From assembly GCA_047972265.1 (NCBI GenBank), contig JBKEAM010000073.1, positions 1 through 44,366 of the forward strand: a stretch of 44,366 nucleotides of DNA, given 5' to 3'. Below are positions 7,963 through 16,357 of this stretch, piece after piece (positions within the stretch are counted from its first letter, which is position 1; each line of letters opens with the position of its first letter). The DNA is from JAAYCI01 sp047972265 (GTDB lineage Bacteria; Bacillota; Clostridia; Oscillospirales; Ruminococcaceae). The translations under genes were made by a program, and so were the position numbers. The notes under the pieces were generated by a model. The model worked only from the letters and a program-made list of their open reading frames with translations, did no database searches and was not told the DNA's origin.

Positions 7963-8583
7963 TTACACAGGGGCAAAAAACGGAGCGCTGATATCAATTT
8001 TTACGCTGCCCCGGCAAAGCTCGTTTAGCTGTGCTTGTAAGCCCAAGGCCAGTGGTTGTGCCACAGTGGCGGTAATGGCAACAGCATCGGTAAAAACAGG
8101 CTCCTGCACAACGGCTGTGCCCTCTTCTAATATTTTGCGGCAGGGCTCGTATAAGGCGTACCCAACGGTTAAGCAAATGGTAACACAAACCTGCATTATG
8201 CGAATATCGGCAGCATCCAACGCCGCCTTGGCAGCAGAGGTATAGGCGCGCACCAGCCCACCTGTGCCCAGCAAAGTACCCCCAAAATACCGGGTAACCA
8301 CTATGATACAATCTGTAATATCAGAATGCTGCAATACATTTAGAATAGGGACGCCCGCGGTTTTGGCGGGCTCGCCATCGTCCGAGCAGCGGGTACGGTT
8401 CCCCTCACCTAAAAGATAGGCATACACATTGTGGCGGGCGGTGCGGTGCGCCGCTTTTATTTCTTGCAAAACGGCAAGAGCCTCTTCCTCTGTGGTGGCA
8501 GGGGCGGCAACGCCTATAAATTCGCTCTTTTTTTCTTCTATGGTTGCGGTGCCGCGGGCGGCCAGTGTGCGGTAATTTTCCAT
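7963..8583 (-). CDS. yigZ: YigZ/IMPACT family protein
   Basis: 206 residues, typical for the family. The N-terminal UPF0029 domain shows EKKSEFIGVAAP, AHRTARHNVYAYLLG, the signature CSDDGEPAKTAGVPILNVL and IVVTRYFGGTLLGTGGLVRAY. The C-terminal DUF1949 ferredoxin-like domain follows from about residue 140. The family binds nucleic acid or ribosomes. Eukaryotic IMPACT restrains GCN2, while the bacterial role is not settled. The ATG at 8583 has GGAGG 9 bases upstream. A perfect ACCCGGA-AA-TCCGGGT palindrome about 40 bases before the start overlaps a TATACT box and could be an operator. Confidence 0.93.
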   Translation of the reverse strand: MENYRTLAARGTATIEEKKSEFIGVAAPATTEEEALAVLQEIKAAHRTARHNVYAYLLGEGNRTRCSDDGEPAKTAGVPILNVLQHSDITDCIIVVTRYFGGTLLGTGGLVRAYTSAAKAALDAADIRIMQVCVTICLTVGYALYEPCRKILEEGTAVVQEPVFTDAVAITATVAQPLALGLQAQLNELCRGSVKIDISAPFFAPV

Positions 8584-8621
8584 AAAGAGCCTCCTTCGGC
8601 ATCATTAATAGTACAAAGTAT

Positions 8622-8637
8622 ACCCGGAAATCCGGGT
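8622..8637. promoter_or_regulatory. Palindrome over the yigZ promoter
   Basis: ACCCGGA (8622-8628), AA, TCCGGGT (8631-8637): perfect 7-base arms. The minus-strand -10 candidate TATACT (8618-8623) abuts it, so a bound repressor would block transcription. No regulator can be assigned. Confidence 0.5.
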
Positions 8638-8891
8638 GCAAAAAGTTTTTGTTTTTTAAAAAGTTGTGCCGCATGGTATTGCTTGGTGTGTTGCAATTAT
8701 TTAAAGCGGCGTAAACGGCTAAACAAAAGAGGCCAACCACTGTAAGTATAGCAAAAAAGCCGTTGTAGGTGTTGTAAAGGGCTTGGCTATGCTTAAAAAC
8801 TTGTCGAAAATCGGTTTTTAAAAGCGGGAGAAATACCTGCGCCAAAACACAAAATACAAAGCAATTGCACAGCAATAGGCAGGCGCAAGCA

Positions 8892-8920
8892 TTGCATGGC
8901 AACAGTGAATATTCTATACT
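8892..8920 (+). promoter_or_regulatory. Promoter of the AEC/purO/AICARFT group
   Basis: -35 TTGCAT (8892-8897), 17 bases, -10 TATACT (8915-8920). Both hexamers and the spacing are identical to the metF promoter candidate at 21697-21725. Confidence 0.6.
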
Positions 8921-8994
8921 ATCATTTAGTACAGTAAAATTAAAAAGTATTTTAAATTTCCGGCTGCCTACAGGCTGCAAAAAGGAGATCAAAA

Positions 8995-9918
8995 TTGGGC
9001 GCTTTATGGGTTTTGCTGGCGCAAATTGCCATTATGGTTTTGTTTGGCTTCGTTTTACACAAAACACATATCATCGATGCATCGTTTCGGGCACGGCTTT
9101 CAACACTATTGTTAAGGGCTGTGTTGCCGGCGGGTATTTTAGTGTCTGGCAACAGCGAGTTTGTACCCTCTATGGGTATCGGAGTGTTGCAGGCGGGCAT
9201 AATTGCGGTGGGTTACTATGTATTGGCGCTTGTGGCGGTTGTTGTGTTAAGCCGAGCCATGAAGCTGCCGTCTGAAAAAAGCGGTTTGTTTGCCAATATG
9301 TCTGTGTTTGCAAATACCGCATTTATTGGCTTTCCAATTGCGTCGGCTTTATTTGGCAGCGAGGGTGTTTTATACGCGGTTATTTACAACCTTGCTTTTC
9401 AACTGTTTTTGTTTACCATTGGGGTGCGCTTGTTAAATAAAGAAGAAAAATTTAACTGGAAAAAGTTTTTGTTAGACCCAATGATGATTGTTTCGGTACT
9501 GGCAATTGTTATCTTTTTTTCGCCCTTCCGTTTGCCCGAGGTAGTGCTTGGCGCTTTTAATCAAATAGGCCAGCTTTCGGCGCCGTTGTCTCTTATTATT
9601 ATCGGCAGTAATCTTGCCGAAATTAAACTATCTTCTTTGTGGAACAATCCACTTTCGTACGTTGTGTCTTTTTTGCGCATGCTGGTTTTTCCGCTTGCCA
9701 TGTTGGGCGTACTGTGGGCGCTGGGGATGCGCGGGGTTTTACCTGCCTCGTGCGTACTGCTTACCGCTTTGCCGGTGGGCTCTACCAACGTTATTTTGGC
9801 AGAGCAGCAACAAAAAGATGTGCGCTTTGCCGCCAGTACGGTGCTGCAAAGTATGGTGCTTATGATAGTGTGCCTGCCAATTGTGTTGTATGCCATTAAT
9901 ATGTTTTTAATGGTGTAA
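8995..9918 (+). CDS. AEC-family (auxin efflux carrier-like) transporter
   Basis: 307-residue polytopic membrane protein with about ten hydrophobic segments (for example QIAIMVLFGFVL, GVLQAGIIAVGYYVLALVAV, MMIVSVLAIVIFF, SFLRMLVFPLAMLGVLWAL). Family landmarks are the N-terminal FVLHKTHII, FANTAFIGFPIASALFG in the middle and the C-terminal ALPVGSTNVILAEQQ. AEC carriers export or exchange small organic acids, malate or auxin-like compounds; the substrate cannot be told here. The start is TTG at 8995, placed by AAAGGAGATC 8 bases upstream, and no ATG fits. It lies 90 bases ahead of purO, possibly in one transcript. Confidence 0.88.
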   Translation: MGALWVLLAQIAIMVLFGFVLHKTHIIDASFRARLSTLLLRAVLPAGILVSGNSEFVPSMGIGVLQAGIIAVGYYVLALVAVVVLSRAMKLPSEKSGLFANMSVFANTAFIGFPIASALFGSEGVLYAVIYNLAFQLFLFTIGVRLLNKEEKFNWKKFLLDPMMIVSVLAIVIFFSPFRLPEVVLGAFNQIGQLSAPLSLIIIGSNLAEIKLSSLWNNPLSYVVSFLRMLVFPLAMLGVLWALGMRGVLPASCVLLTALPVGSTNVILAEQQQKDVRFAASTVLQSMVLMIVCLPIVLYAINMFLMV

Positions 9919-10008
9919 AAAAGAAAACGCGCTGCTTTTTAAAAGTAATTTATAAATCGAAAAATACAATACGTATAGTGTAAAGACAAACAAACGGAGG
10001 AAATATAA

Positions 10009-10716
10009 TTGCAAAATTTGTTTTCTTTGCTTAAAAATAATCCATACCCCGGGCGGGGGCTTTTAATAGGGCAAACCACAGGCGGAGAAGCCTTGTTTGC
10101 TTATTTTATTATGGGCCGAAGCGAAAACTCTCGCAACCGCGTATTTAAAACAAAGGGGCAGAATGTATATACGCAGGCGGCCAATCCGGCCCTGCTTATA
10201 GACCCCTCTTTAATTATTTACGCCCCAGTGCGCTGTGTTGCCGGTGGTGTGGTGGTGGGCAATGGGGACCAAACGGATACCATTGCAAAGTTTTTGCAGC
10301 AGGGCAAAACCTTTGAAGAGGCCTTGCGTACCAGAACCTTTGAACCGGATGCACCTATCTATACGCCACGTATATCTGGGATGATAGAATACAAAGAGGA
10401 AGAATTTTGTTACAGGCTTTCTATCTTAAAATCGGCCGCGAGCAACCCCGATGTCGCCCGGCGCTTTTTTTACGAATATCCCCAGCCGCTTAAAGGTGTG
10501 GGGCATTTTATACATACCTATGCTTCTCCGACAAATCCGCTGCCCAGCTTTGCAGGTGAGCCAATAGAGGTTGCAATAAACGGCAACGCAGAGAGCTTTG
10601 CAAATGAGCTATGGCAGGTGCTTGATGAAGAAAATAAAATATCATTGGTGGTGCGCCGCCTGCAAAGCCTTGCCCAGCAAAAAAGCTGGCTATACAATAA
10701 GTACAAAGAGGTATAA
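10009..10716 (+). CDS. purO: IMP cyclohydrolase, PurO type
   Basis: 235 residues. It closes the ring of FAICAR to give IMP, the last step of de novo purine synthesis. It is the PurO-like cyclohydrolase unrelated to the PurH N-terminal domain: N-terminal NNPYPGRGLLIGQT, YFIMGRSENSRNRVF, RCVAGGVVVGNGDQTDTI, then FEPDAPIYTPRISGMI and a C-terminal GVGHFIHTYASPTNPLPSF. Length fits (about 200-240). The start is TTG at 10009 with GGAGG 9 bases upstream. It is followed after 52 bases by the formyltransferase that supplies its substrate, so the two final steps are encoded by neighbouring separate genes instead of a fused purH. Confidence 0.88.
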   Translation: MQNLFSLLKNNPYPGRGLLIGQTTGGEALFAYFIMGRSENSRNRVFKTKGQNVYTQAANPALLIDPSLIIYAPVRCVAGGVVVGNGDQTDTIAKFLQQGKTFEEALRTRTFEPDAPIYTPRISGMIEYKEEEFCYRLSILKSAASNPDVARRFFYEYPQPLKGVGHFIHTYASPTNPLPSFAGEPIEVAINGNAESFANELWQVLDEENKISLVVRRLQSLAQQKSWLYNKYKEV

Positions 10717-10768
10717 AAATTACTTTTTAAGGTGATTGCATTTAACTTACACGGGAGGGACATGTAAA

Positions 10769-11944
10769 ATGAAACAATTGGAACTAAAGTATGGGTGTAA
10801 CCCAAACCAAAAACCAGCCTGTGTATATTGTAAAGAGGGAGAGTTGCCAATACAGATGCTAAACGGCAACCCCGGGTATATTAACCTACTGGACGCCTTA
10901 AATGCATGGCAACTTGTGCAGGAGTTGCAGCAGGTAACCAAACTGCCTGCGGCGGCCTCTTTTAAACATGTCTCACCTGCCGGGGCTGCGGTGGGGCTTG
11001 CGCTTACACCGCTATTGCGAAGTGTATATTTTGTACCGGAGAATTTGCAGCTTTCGGCTTTGGCTTGCGCGTATGCGCGGGCACGCGGAGCCGACCGTGT
11101 AAGCAGCTATGGTGATTTTGCGGCATTGTCTGATATATGCGATGAATCTACAGCTTTGCTATTAAAGCCCGAGGTAAGTGATGGGGTAATTGCGCCGGGC
11201 TATACACCAGAAGCATTGGAAATTTTAAAGCAAAAACGCAGGGGAACTTACAATATTCTTGCTATTTCGCCCCAATATCAGCCACCGCAGCAGGAAGAAA
11301 AAGATGTTTTTGGCGTTACTTTTAGGCAGGGACGGCAGGATGCCAAAATTGGAGAAGAATTGCTGCAAAATATGCCCACCCAAAACGCTACTTTAAGCAA
11401 AGAGCAAAAACGAGATTTACTGGTGGCTCTTATAACGCTTAAATACACCCAGTCAAACTCGGTTTGTTATACAAAAGACGGGCAGGCCATTGGGGTGGGG
11501 GCAGGGCAGCAAAGCCGTATCCACTGTACCCGTTTGGCGGGGGGCAAGGCAGACAATTGGCATTTGCGCCAGCACCCTAAGGTATTGGGGCTGCATTTTG
11601 CCGCGGGGATTGGCCGGGCCGAGCGAGACAATGCCATAGACCTTTACCTATCGGAAGATGCGCACTATGCACTGGTGGGCGACGGTTGGAAGCTTTATTT
11701 TGCAAAGGAGCCTGTGCCCTTTTTTGCCGAGGAAAAGCGGGAATATCTGGCAAGGGTAAAGGGCGTATCGATGGGCAGTGACGCGTTTTTTCCGTTTGGA
11801 GACAATATTGAGCGCGCACATAAAAGCGGGGTAGTTGCCATAGCGCAGCCGGGCGGCTCTATCCGAGACGATCATGTAATTGCCGCCTGCGATAAACATG
11901 GCATTGCCATGGCTTTTACGGGGCTGCGCTTATTCCACCATTAA
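10769..11944 (+). CDS. AICAR formyltransferase, stand-alone
   Basis: 391 residues corresponding to the C-terminal AICARFT domain of PurH without the MGS-like cyclohydrolase domain. It transfers a formyl group from 10-formyl-THF to AICAR. Visible are LKYGCNPNQKPA, LNGNPGYINLLDALNAW, the catalytic Lys-His in SFKHVSPAGAAVG, YARARGADRVSSYGDFAAL, KYTQSNSVCY, GVGAGQQSRIHCTRLAG and the C-terminal GSIRDDHVIAACDKHGIAM. The ATG at 10769 was chosen over 10736 because of the GGGAGGGACATG site just upstream and the family start. It follows purO at 52 bases. It depends on one-carbon folates, as does the metF-metH cluster downstream. Confidence 0.93.
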   Translation: MKQLELKYGCNPNQKPACVYCKEGELPIQMLNGNPGYINLLDALNAWQLVQELQQVTKLPAAASFKHVSPAGAAVGLALTPLLRSVYFVPENLQLSALACAYARARGADRVSSYGDFAALSDICDESTALLLKPEVSDGVIAPGYTPEALEILKQKRRGTYNILAISPQYQPPQQEEKDVFGVTFRQGRQDAKIGEELLQNMPTQNATLSKEQKRDLLVALITLKYTQSNSVCYTKDGQAIGVGAGQQSRIHCTRLAGGKADNWHLRQHPKVLGLHFAAGIGRAERDNAIDLYLSEDAHYALVGDGWKLYFAKEPVPFFAEEKREYLARVKGVSMGSDAFFPFGDNIERAHKSGVVAIAQPGGSIRDDHVIAACDKHGIAMAFTGLRLFHH

Positions 11945-12112
11945 AAGCATGCTATTTACAGCAAGGTGCATTACTGGCCTATAAAGGGTTTATTTTGCCG
12001 CCGGATTGTACAAAACCCTGTAAAATAGCTATGAGATGCGCAAAAATTTGCTAAACTATAAATGAAACCATTGTATTTAAGTAAAAACAGCAGCAGTAAA
12101 AAGGAGTTTTTC

Positions 12113-13546
12113 ATGTCTCACAACAGTTATATTTCACCCTTTCAAACACGTTACGCCTCTGCCGAAATGCAGTATATCTTTTCGGAAGACAATAAATTTC
12201 GCACATGGCGCCGCCTGTGGATTGCGCTGGCGCGTGCCGAGCAAGCCGAAGACCTTGCCATAACCGATGAGCAAATTGCAGAGATGGAAGCCCATAAAGA
12301 CGACATTAACTACGACGTGGCGCAGGCGCGCGAAAAGGAAGTGCGGCACGATGTAATGGCGCACGTATATGCTTTTGGTGTGCAGTGCCCCAAGGCAAAG
12401 GGTATTATGCATTTGGGTGCCACCAGCTGTTATGTGGGAGACAACGCCGATATTTTGGCAATGCGCGAGGGGCTGCTACTGCTGCGCGGCAAAATGCTGG
12501 GTGTATTAGGGTTATTAGCGGATTTTGCCCAGAAATATAAAAATTTGCCAGCCCTTGCCTATACCCATTTGCAGCCTGCACAGCTTACCACGGTGGGCAA
12601 GCGGGCAACCCTGTGGATGAATGAACTGTATATGGATTTTGAAGAACTGGAACACCGCCTGCAAAATTTGGCATTGCTGGGCAGCAAGGGAACCACCGGC
12701 ACACAGGCAAGCTTTGTAGAGCTGTTTGGCGGCGATGCCGAAAAGGTAACACGGGTTGAAACTGCCATTGCAAAGGAGATGGGCCTTAACAGGGTGGTGC
12801 CGGTATCGGGCCAAACCTACTCTCGTAAAGTGGATTATATGGTATTATCGGCGCTATCGGGCTTAGGGCAAACCGCAAGCAAGTTTGCCAACGACCTGCG
12901 TATTTTGCAAAGCTTTAAAGAGATGGAAGAGCCGTTTGGAAAAAGCCAGATTGGTTCTTCTGCCATGCCCTATAAAAGAAACCCCATGCGCTCCGAGCGC
13001 ATATCGGCGCTTTCTCGCTATTTAATGATAGACAGCCTAAACCCGGCTATTACAGCGTCTGTACAATGGTTTGAGCGCACCCTAGACGACTCTGCCAACA
13101 AGCGTATATCGGTTGCCGAAGGGTTTTTGGCAGCGGACGCAATTTTAAACCTAATGCTAAACGTATGCGATGGGCTGGTGGTATACCCCAAAGTAGTTGA
13201 GGCACGGGTAATGGCAGAGCTGCCCTTTATGGCAACCGAAAATATTTTGATGAAAGCAGTAAAAAAAGGCGGAGACAGGCAGGAGCTGCACGAAAAACTG
13301 CGTGAGCATTCTTTGGCCGCGGGCAAAACAGTAAAAGAAGAAGGCCTGCCCAACGATATGCTGCAGCGTATTGCGGCAGACCCCGCCTTTGGCCTTACGA
13401 AAGAAGACATAGAAGATTTGATAGATCCTTCGCAATTTACAGGGCTGGCACCCCAGCAGGTAGACGCCTATTTAAATGAGATTATATTGCCGTTGCTAGA
13501 AAGAAATAAAGACCATATAGAAAAAAAGGTTGACTTAAGCGTATAA
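12113..13546 (+). CDS. purB: Adenylosuccinate lyase
   Basis: 477 residues, fumarase/aspartase superfamily homotetramer. It cleaves SAICAR to AICAR (feeding the formyltransferase upstream) and adenylosuccinate to AMP. Landmarks are FRTWRRLWIALARAEQ, HDVMAHVYAFG, the HLGATSCYVGDNAD substrate loop, ALAYTHLQPAQLTTVGKR with the catalytic His, and the flexible signature loop IGSSAMPYKRNPMRSE holding the catalytic Ser. The ATG at 12113 follows AAAAAGGAG; the in-frame ATG at 12062 has none. The gap of 168 bases to the preceding gene may hold its own promoter, although I see no good one. A strong terminator follows. Confidence 0.96.
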   Translation: MSHNSYISPFQTRYASAEMQYIFSEDNKFRTWRRLWIALARAEQAEDLAITDEQIAEMEAHKDDINYDVAQAREKEVRHDVMAHVYAFGVQCPKAKGIMHLGATSCYVGDNADILAMREGLLLLRGKMLGVLGLLADFAQKYKNLPALAYTHLQPAQLTTVGKRATLWMNELYMDFEELEHRLQNLALLGSKGTTGTQASFVELFGGDAEKVTRVETAIAKEMGLNRVVPVSGQTYSRKVDYMVLSALSGLGQTASKFANDLRILQSFKEMEEPFGKSQIGSSAMPYKRNPMRSERISALSRYLMIDSLNPAITASVQWFERTLDDSANKRISVAEGFLAADAILNLMLNVCDGLVVYPKVVEARVMAELPFMATENILMKAVKKGGDRQELHEKLREHSLAAGKTVKEEGLPNDMLQRIAADPAFGLTKEDIEDLIDPSQFTGLAPQQVDAYLNEIILPLLERNKDHIEKKVDLSV

Positions 13547-13547
13547 C

Positions 13548-13578
13548 AAAAGGGCCGCTTTATAAAGCGGCCCTTTTG
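13548..13578 (+). terminator. Terminator after purB
   Basis: AAAAGGGCCGCTT, loop TATA, AAGCGGCCCTTTT then G and a short AT-rich tail: a 13-base perfect stem directly after the stop codon. Confidence 0.88.
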
Positions 13579-13678
13579 TATATCTATTCAATTTTTATAC
13601 CAAACGGGGTATTTATTGAAAAACAAAACCATTTGTATATTTTTTTAAATATACATTTACCAAGTTGCCTTTAGAAAT

Positions 13679-13706
13679 AAAAAAGGCACTGTCTATTGAC
13701 AGTGCC
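13679..13706 (-). terminator. Terminator of the small lipoprotein gene
   Basis: Minus strand: GGCACTGTC, loop AATA, GACAGTGCC, then six T residues (13684-13679), 18 bases after the stop codon. Confidence 0.88.
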
Positions 13707-13723
13707 AGCTCTGTTTGTAAAGC

Positions 13724-13912
13724 TTATGCTACAGAAGAATCAGCAGCTACAGAAGAATCGGCAGCTACAGAAGAATCAGCAGCTACAGAAGAAACAGTGC
13801 TGGAAGCAGGAGCGCTAGAAGCGGGGGTGCTGGAGCTGGTGGTGTTACCGCAAGCTACAAGACTTACAGCCAAAGCTGCTACGGCCAAAAAGGCAGTTAC
13901 TTTTTTCATCAT
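13724..13912 (-). CDS. Small repeat-bearing lipoprotein, function unknown
   Basis: 62 residues starting MMKKVTAFLAVAALAV. The lipoprotein signal peptide ends in the lipobox LVAC at about residue 20, so the mature protein would be a lipid-anchored 40-residue tail, nearly all Ser, Ala, Thr and Val, ending in three to four AADSSV repeats. No domain is present. I prefer the tandem ATGs at 13912/13909, just after a purine-rich AGAGAGAAAAAAA stretch, because a longer start adds polar residues before the signal peptide. Its own promoter candidate (13975-14003) and terminator (13679-13706) support a real gene. The composition matches the Ser-rich spacers of the two larger exported proteins in the window. 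Confidence 0.72.
   Translation of the reverse strand: MMKKVTAFLAVAALAVSLVACGNTTSSSTPASSAPASSTVSSVAADSSVAADSSVAADSSVA
13728..13795. repeat. 18-base tandem repeat (3.8 copies)
   Basis: Unit GCTACAGAAGAATCAGCA at 13728-13745, 13746-13763 (one change), 13764-13781, and a partial copy to 13795. It encodes AADSSV on the minus strand. In-frame units mean that copy-number change alters tail length without breaking the gene. Confidence 0.9.
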
Positions 13913-14316
13913 AATTTTTTTCTCTCTTTCTTGTGTTAGGTTGCATGGCAACGTGTATGCCAGCGACAGTGGTTATAGTACGTCATTGGGCAAAAAACTT
14001 CAATGGAATTACAGCACTTGTAATTAAAATGCAGTAGTTTTTGTATAAACATATAAAAATAAAAATGGATTGAGAATTGATTTGATGAAAAAGGCTGATA
14101 AATTTTACTTAAAAATGACAAAAAACTTACATAAAAGTAATGTTTAAAAAAATAAAATAGCCTATAAAAAATAGATAATATTAAAAATAAATAACATTAC
14201 TACATAAATAATATTTAAAAAGTAAATGGTAAAGCTGTTTAATTTACACGCAATACCAAGTAAAAAATAAAATACCGGCGGCAAAGTATGAAATAAAAAA
14301 GAAAAGAGAAAGAAAA
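13913..14316. other. AT-rich gap upstream of the lipoprotein and DUF1905 genes
   Basis: 404 bases, very AT-rich from 14030 on. It contains the lipoprotein promoter candidate and a widely spaced inverted repeat AGTAATGTT (14136-14144) / AACATTACT (14193-14201). I see no RNA gene or protein of note. Confidence 0.5.
13975..14003 (-). promoter_or_regulatory. Promoter candidate of the small lipoprotein
   Basis: Minus strand -35 TTGAAG (13998-14003), 17 bases, -10 TACTAT (13975-13980). Each hexamer matches consensus at four of six positions. Confidence 0.5.
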
Positions 14317-14604
14317 ATGAATAAAATTTACAAATTTGAAGCAGAAATAAAAAAGGTAGAGGGGATAGACGGCGCCTATATCGAAATCCCTTTTGATGTA
14401 AAAGAAGAATTTGGAAAAGGGCGTGTACCCGTAACCGCAACCTTTGATGGAGAGGTGTACGAGGGCAGCGTGGTGCGTATGGGTACACCGGGGCATATAC
14501 TGGGCGTGCTAAAACAGATACGGCAAAAGATAAATAAACAGCCGGGCGATTTGGTAAGTGTAACCCTGCAAGAAAGAACCGGCCCTAAAGCAATAAAAAA
14601 ATAA
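14317..14604 (+). CDS. DUF1905-domain protein
   Basis: 95 residues, entirely one DUF1905 domain: FEAEIKKVEGIDGAYIEIPF, DVKEEFGKGRVPVTATFDG, VVRMGTPGHILGVLKQIRQK and a closing QPGDLVSVTLQE. The fold is a small beta-barrel; the biochemical role is unknown. Longer relatives carry a C-terminal YdeI-type extension, which is missing here. The ATG follows a purine-rich AAGAGAAAGAAAA stretch. No operon partner is evident: 100 bases separate it from the methyltransferase. Confidence 0.85.
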   Translation: MNKIYKFEAEIKKVEGIDGAYIEIPFDVKEEFGKGRVPVTATFDGEVYEGSVVRMGTPGHILGVLKQIRQKINKQPGDLVSVTLQERTGPKAIKK

Positions 14605-14706
14605 TTGGCCTAAGCAGGCTGGTTTTGTAAATCGACTTGTATTATCTGGTTAGCAATTGCTAATATAAAGCTTGCAAACAAATTTATCCGTAAGGTGGAA
14701 TATAAT

Positions 14707-15503
14707 ATGAAAGTAAAATACGGCAATTGGGTATCCCTTAAAAAAACTTGGAGGCAATTGATTTTATCTGGTTTATTGGTGCTTGTGTTTGTCATAAGTT
14801 TTTTGGGCTTTGCACGTATGGCGTCGCCCGTGTTTTTGTGGGGGGTGCGTATTGCCATATTGGCAGCGCTTGCGGTGCTGTTGTACAGGGCTGGGTATAT
14901 GCTGCTTTGTTACAGGGCGCTGTCTTACAAAGGGCGCGCAAAAATGCAAGCTAAAATTTTGGAGTATGTATTACAACATTTAAACTTTAAAGAAGGGGAA
15001 ATACTGGATATTGGCTGCGGAAGCGGTGCACTTGCCATTAAGACGGTGCAAAAATTTAAAAATGCCCAAATAACAGGGATAGATTATTGGGGTGAGGGAT
15101 GGGGCTACGCCAAAAAGCAATGCGAAGAAAACGCAAAAGCAGGGGTGTAGCGCAGCACATCCAGTTTATAAAAGGGGATGCCGGACATATGGAGTTTGAT
15201 GAAGGCAGGTTTGATGCAGCAATAAGCAACTTTGTTTTTCACGAAGTGCAAAGCTGCCCCAATAAAAGAGACGCGGTAAAAGAAGCTTTGCGGGTGGTTA
15301 AAAAGGGCGGAAGCTTTGCTTTTCACGATTTGTTTTTAAAAGAAAACCTGTATGGCAATATGGAGGAAATGGTAGAGGAGCTGCGCAAAGAAGGAATAGA
15401 AAAAATTGACTGGAAGCCATCGGCAAATGAAATTGGGCTGCCCCGCATTTTAAAAACCAAACGTATGCTGGGGCAAATTGCCATTGTGTACGGAACAAAA
15501 TAA
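14707..15503 (+). pseudogene. SAM-dependent methyltransferase, split by a frameshift
   Basis: Two overlapping frames together make one class I methyltransferase of about 265 residues. The first (14707-15150) has an N-terminal pair of membrane helices (LILSGLLVLVFVISFLGFA and VFLWGVRIAILAALAVLLY), then SAM motif I ILDIGCGSGALAI and acidic motif II ITGIDYWG. It stops just after NAKAGV. The second frame carries on with VAQHIQFIKGDAGHMEF, the motif IV/V region FDAAISNFVFHEV and LRVVKKGGSFAFHDLF, to 15503. The join is at a run of four Gs (15142-15145); one more G would give a continuous AKAGGVAQHI. It is therefore a one-base loss in a homopolymer: sequencing error, recent mutation or a slippage switch. 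The ATG at 14707 follows TAAGGTGG. Confidence 0.82.
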
Positions 15504-15569
15504 ACTACACACATTGGGTAAAAATATCTGCTATACTTAAAAACAGTAAATGCGAAAGGAAGGCAATAA

Positions 15570-16106
15570 ATGCTGGAATTATTAAAAAGCCGCCAAAGCG
15601 CGCGCGAATATAACAATACCCCCCTGGAAGAAGAAAAACTAATGCAGGTGTTGGAGGCAGCCCGTATGGCCCCATCGGGCAAAAATGCCCAGCCTTGGCA
15701 GTTTATTGTGGTAAAAGATGTAAATACAAGGCAAAAACTTGCACAGGCAGACCATAACCAGCAATGGATGATGCAAGCCCCGGTTATGATAGTGTGTGTG
15801 GCCGATGCCGCAGCGCATGCCCAGCAGGAGCTTACTTTTGTGGATGAAGATACAGCGGATATGGGGCTTAAAAGAGCCATAAGGGATACATCCATAGCAA
15901 TAGACCATATGATGCTACAGGCAGAGAGCATGGCGCTTGCCACCTGTTGGACGGGGTGGTATCTGCAAAAAGATGTGCGCCCAATACTGCAAATACCAGA
16001 AAATCAATTTGTTGTAGGGATAGTAACAGTAGGCTATTCGGATACGCCGAAACGCCCTAAAAAAAGAAAAGACCTGCAAGAGATTGTACATTACGAAAAA
16101 TGGTAA
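15570..16106 (+). CDS. Nitroreductase-family protein
   Basis: 178-residue FMN-dependent oxidoreductase fold. Landmarks are the N-terminal LLKSRQSAREYNNTPLEEE, the FMN-binding AARMAPSGKNAQPWQFIVV, a middle SIAIDHMMLQAESMALATCW and the C-terminal FVVGIVTVGYSDTPKRPKKR. The length is typical of the short clostridial members, which form homodimers and reduce nitro groups, quinones or flavins using NAD(P)H. The physiological substrate is unknown. The ATG has GAAAGGAAGG upstream, and a TATACT box (15532-15537) lies 32 bases before the start without a clear -35. A terminator follows at 16164. Confidence 0.92.
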   Translation: MLELLKSRQSAREYNNTPLEEEKLMQVLEAARMAPSGKNAQPWQFIVVKDVNTRQKLAQADHNQQWMMQAPVMIVCVADAAAHAQQELTFVDEDTADMGLKRAIRDTSIAIDHMMLQAESMALATCWTGWYLQKDVRPILQIPENQFVVGIVTVGYSDTPKRPKKRKDLQEIVHYEKW

Positions 16107-16163
16107 ACGGAAAGCGTACTGTTGCATAACTGCCGTTTAGCCCTGTTTAAATAGAGTTTTAAA

Positions 16164-16189
16164 GGCGCCCACAGTGGGTGCCTTTTTTG
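16164..16189 (+). terminator. Terminator after the nitroreductase gene
   Basis: GGCGCCCA, loop CAG, TGGGTGCC, then TTTTTTG. Eight base pairs with one G-T pair. Confidence 0.85.
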
Positions 16190-16357
16190 TTTATGTGAAA
16201 ATGGATAAGAATAAGCCTTAGCCGATGAAAAGCAAAAGCGTAAACCGCGTAAATTCAATATGCAAAATACCCTAGTAAGATGAAACGACAACGCTATAAA
16301 AGAGTATGTAAAAGCCATACACCCTATGCGCAGTAAAGCATATGTACGCCGCCGTGG

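Larger units (their letters stand above)
8584..8994. other. 411-base divergent gap between yigZ and the AEC transporter
   Basis: It holds the yigZ ribosome binding site and palindrome at the left and the AEC-purO promoter at 8892-8920. The middle (about 8640-8890) shows nothing I can name. A minus-strand open frame there has no ribosome binding site or recognisable protein. Confidence 0.6.

Noticed and set aside
8405..8992. 195-codon minus-strand frame upstream of and overlapping yigZ
   Set aside because: Overlaps a certain gene in another frame, has no ribosome binding site and has a Cys/Phe-rich non-protein-like sequence.
15099..15503. Second half of the methyltransferase as an independent gene starting at 15099
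   Set aside because: The proposed start lies inside the first frame without a ribosome binding site, and its first 16 residues are out-of-frame translation of the upstream half.
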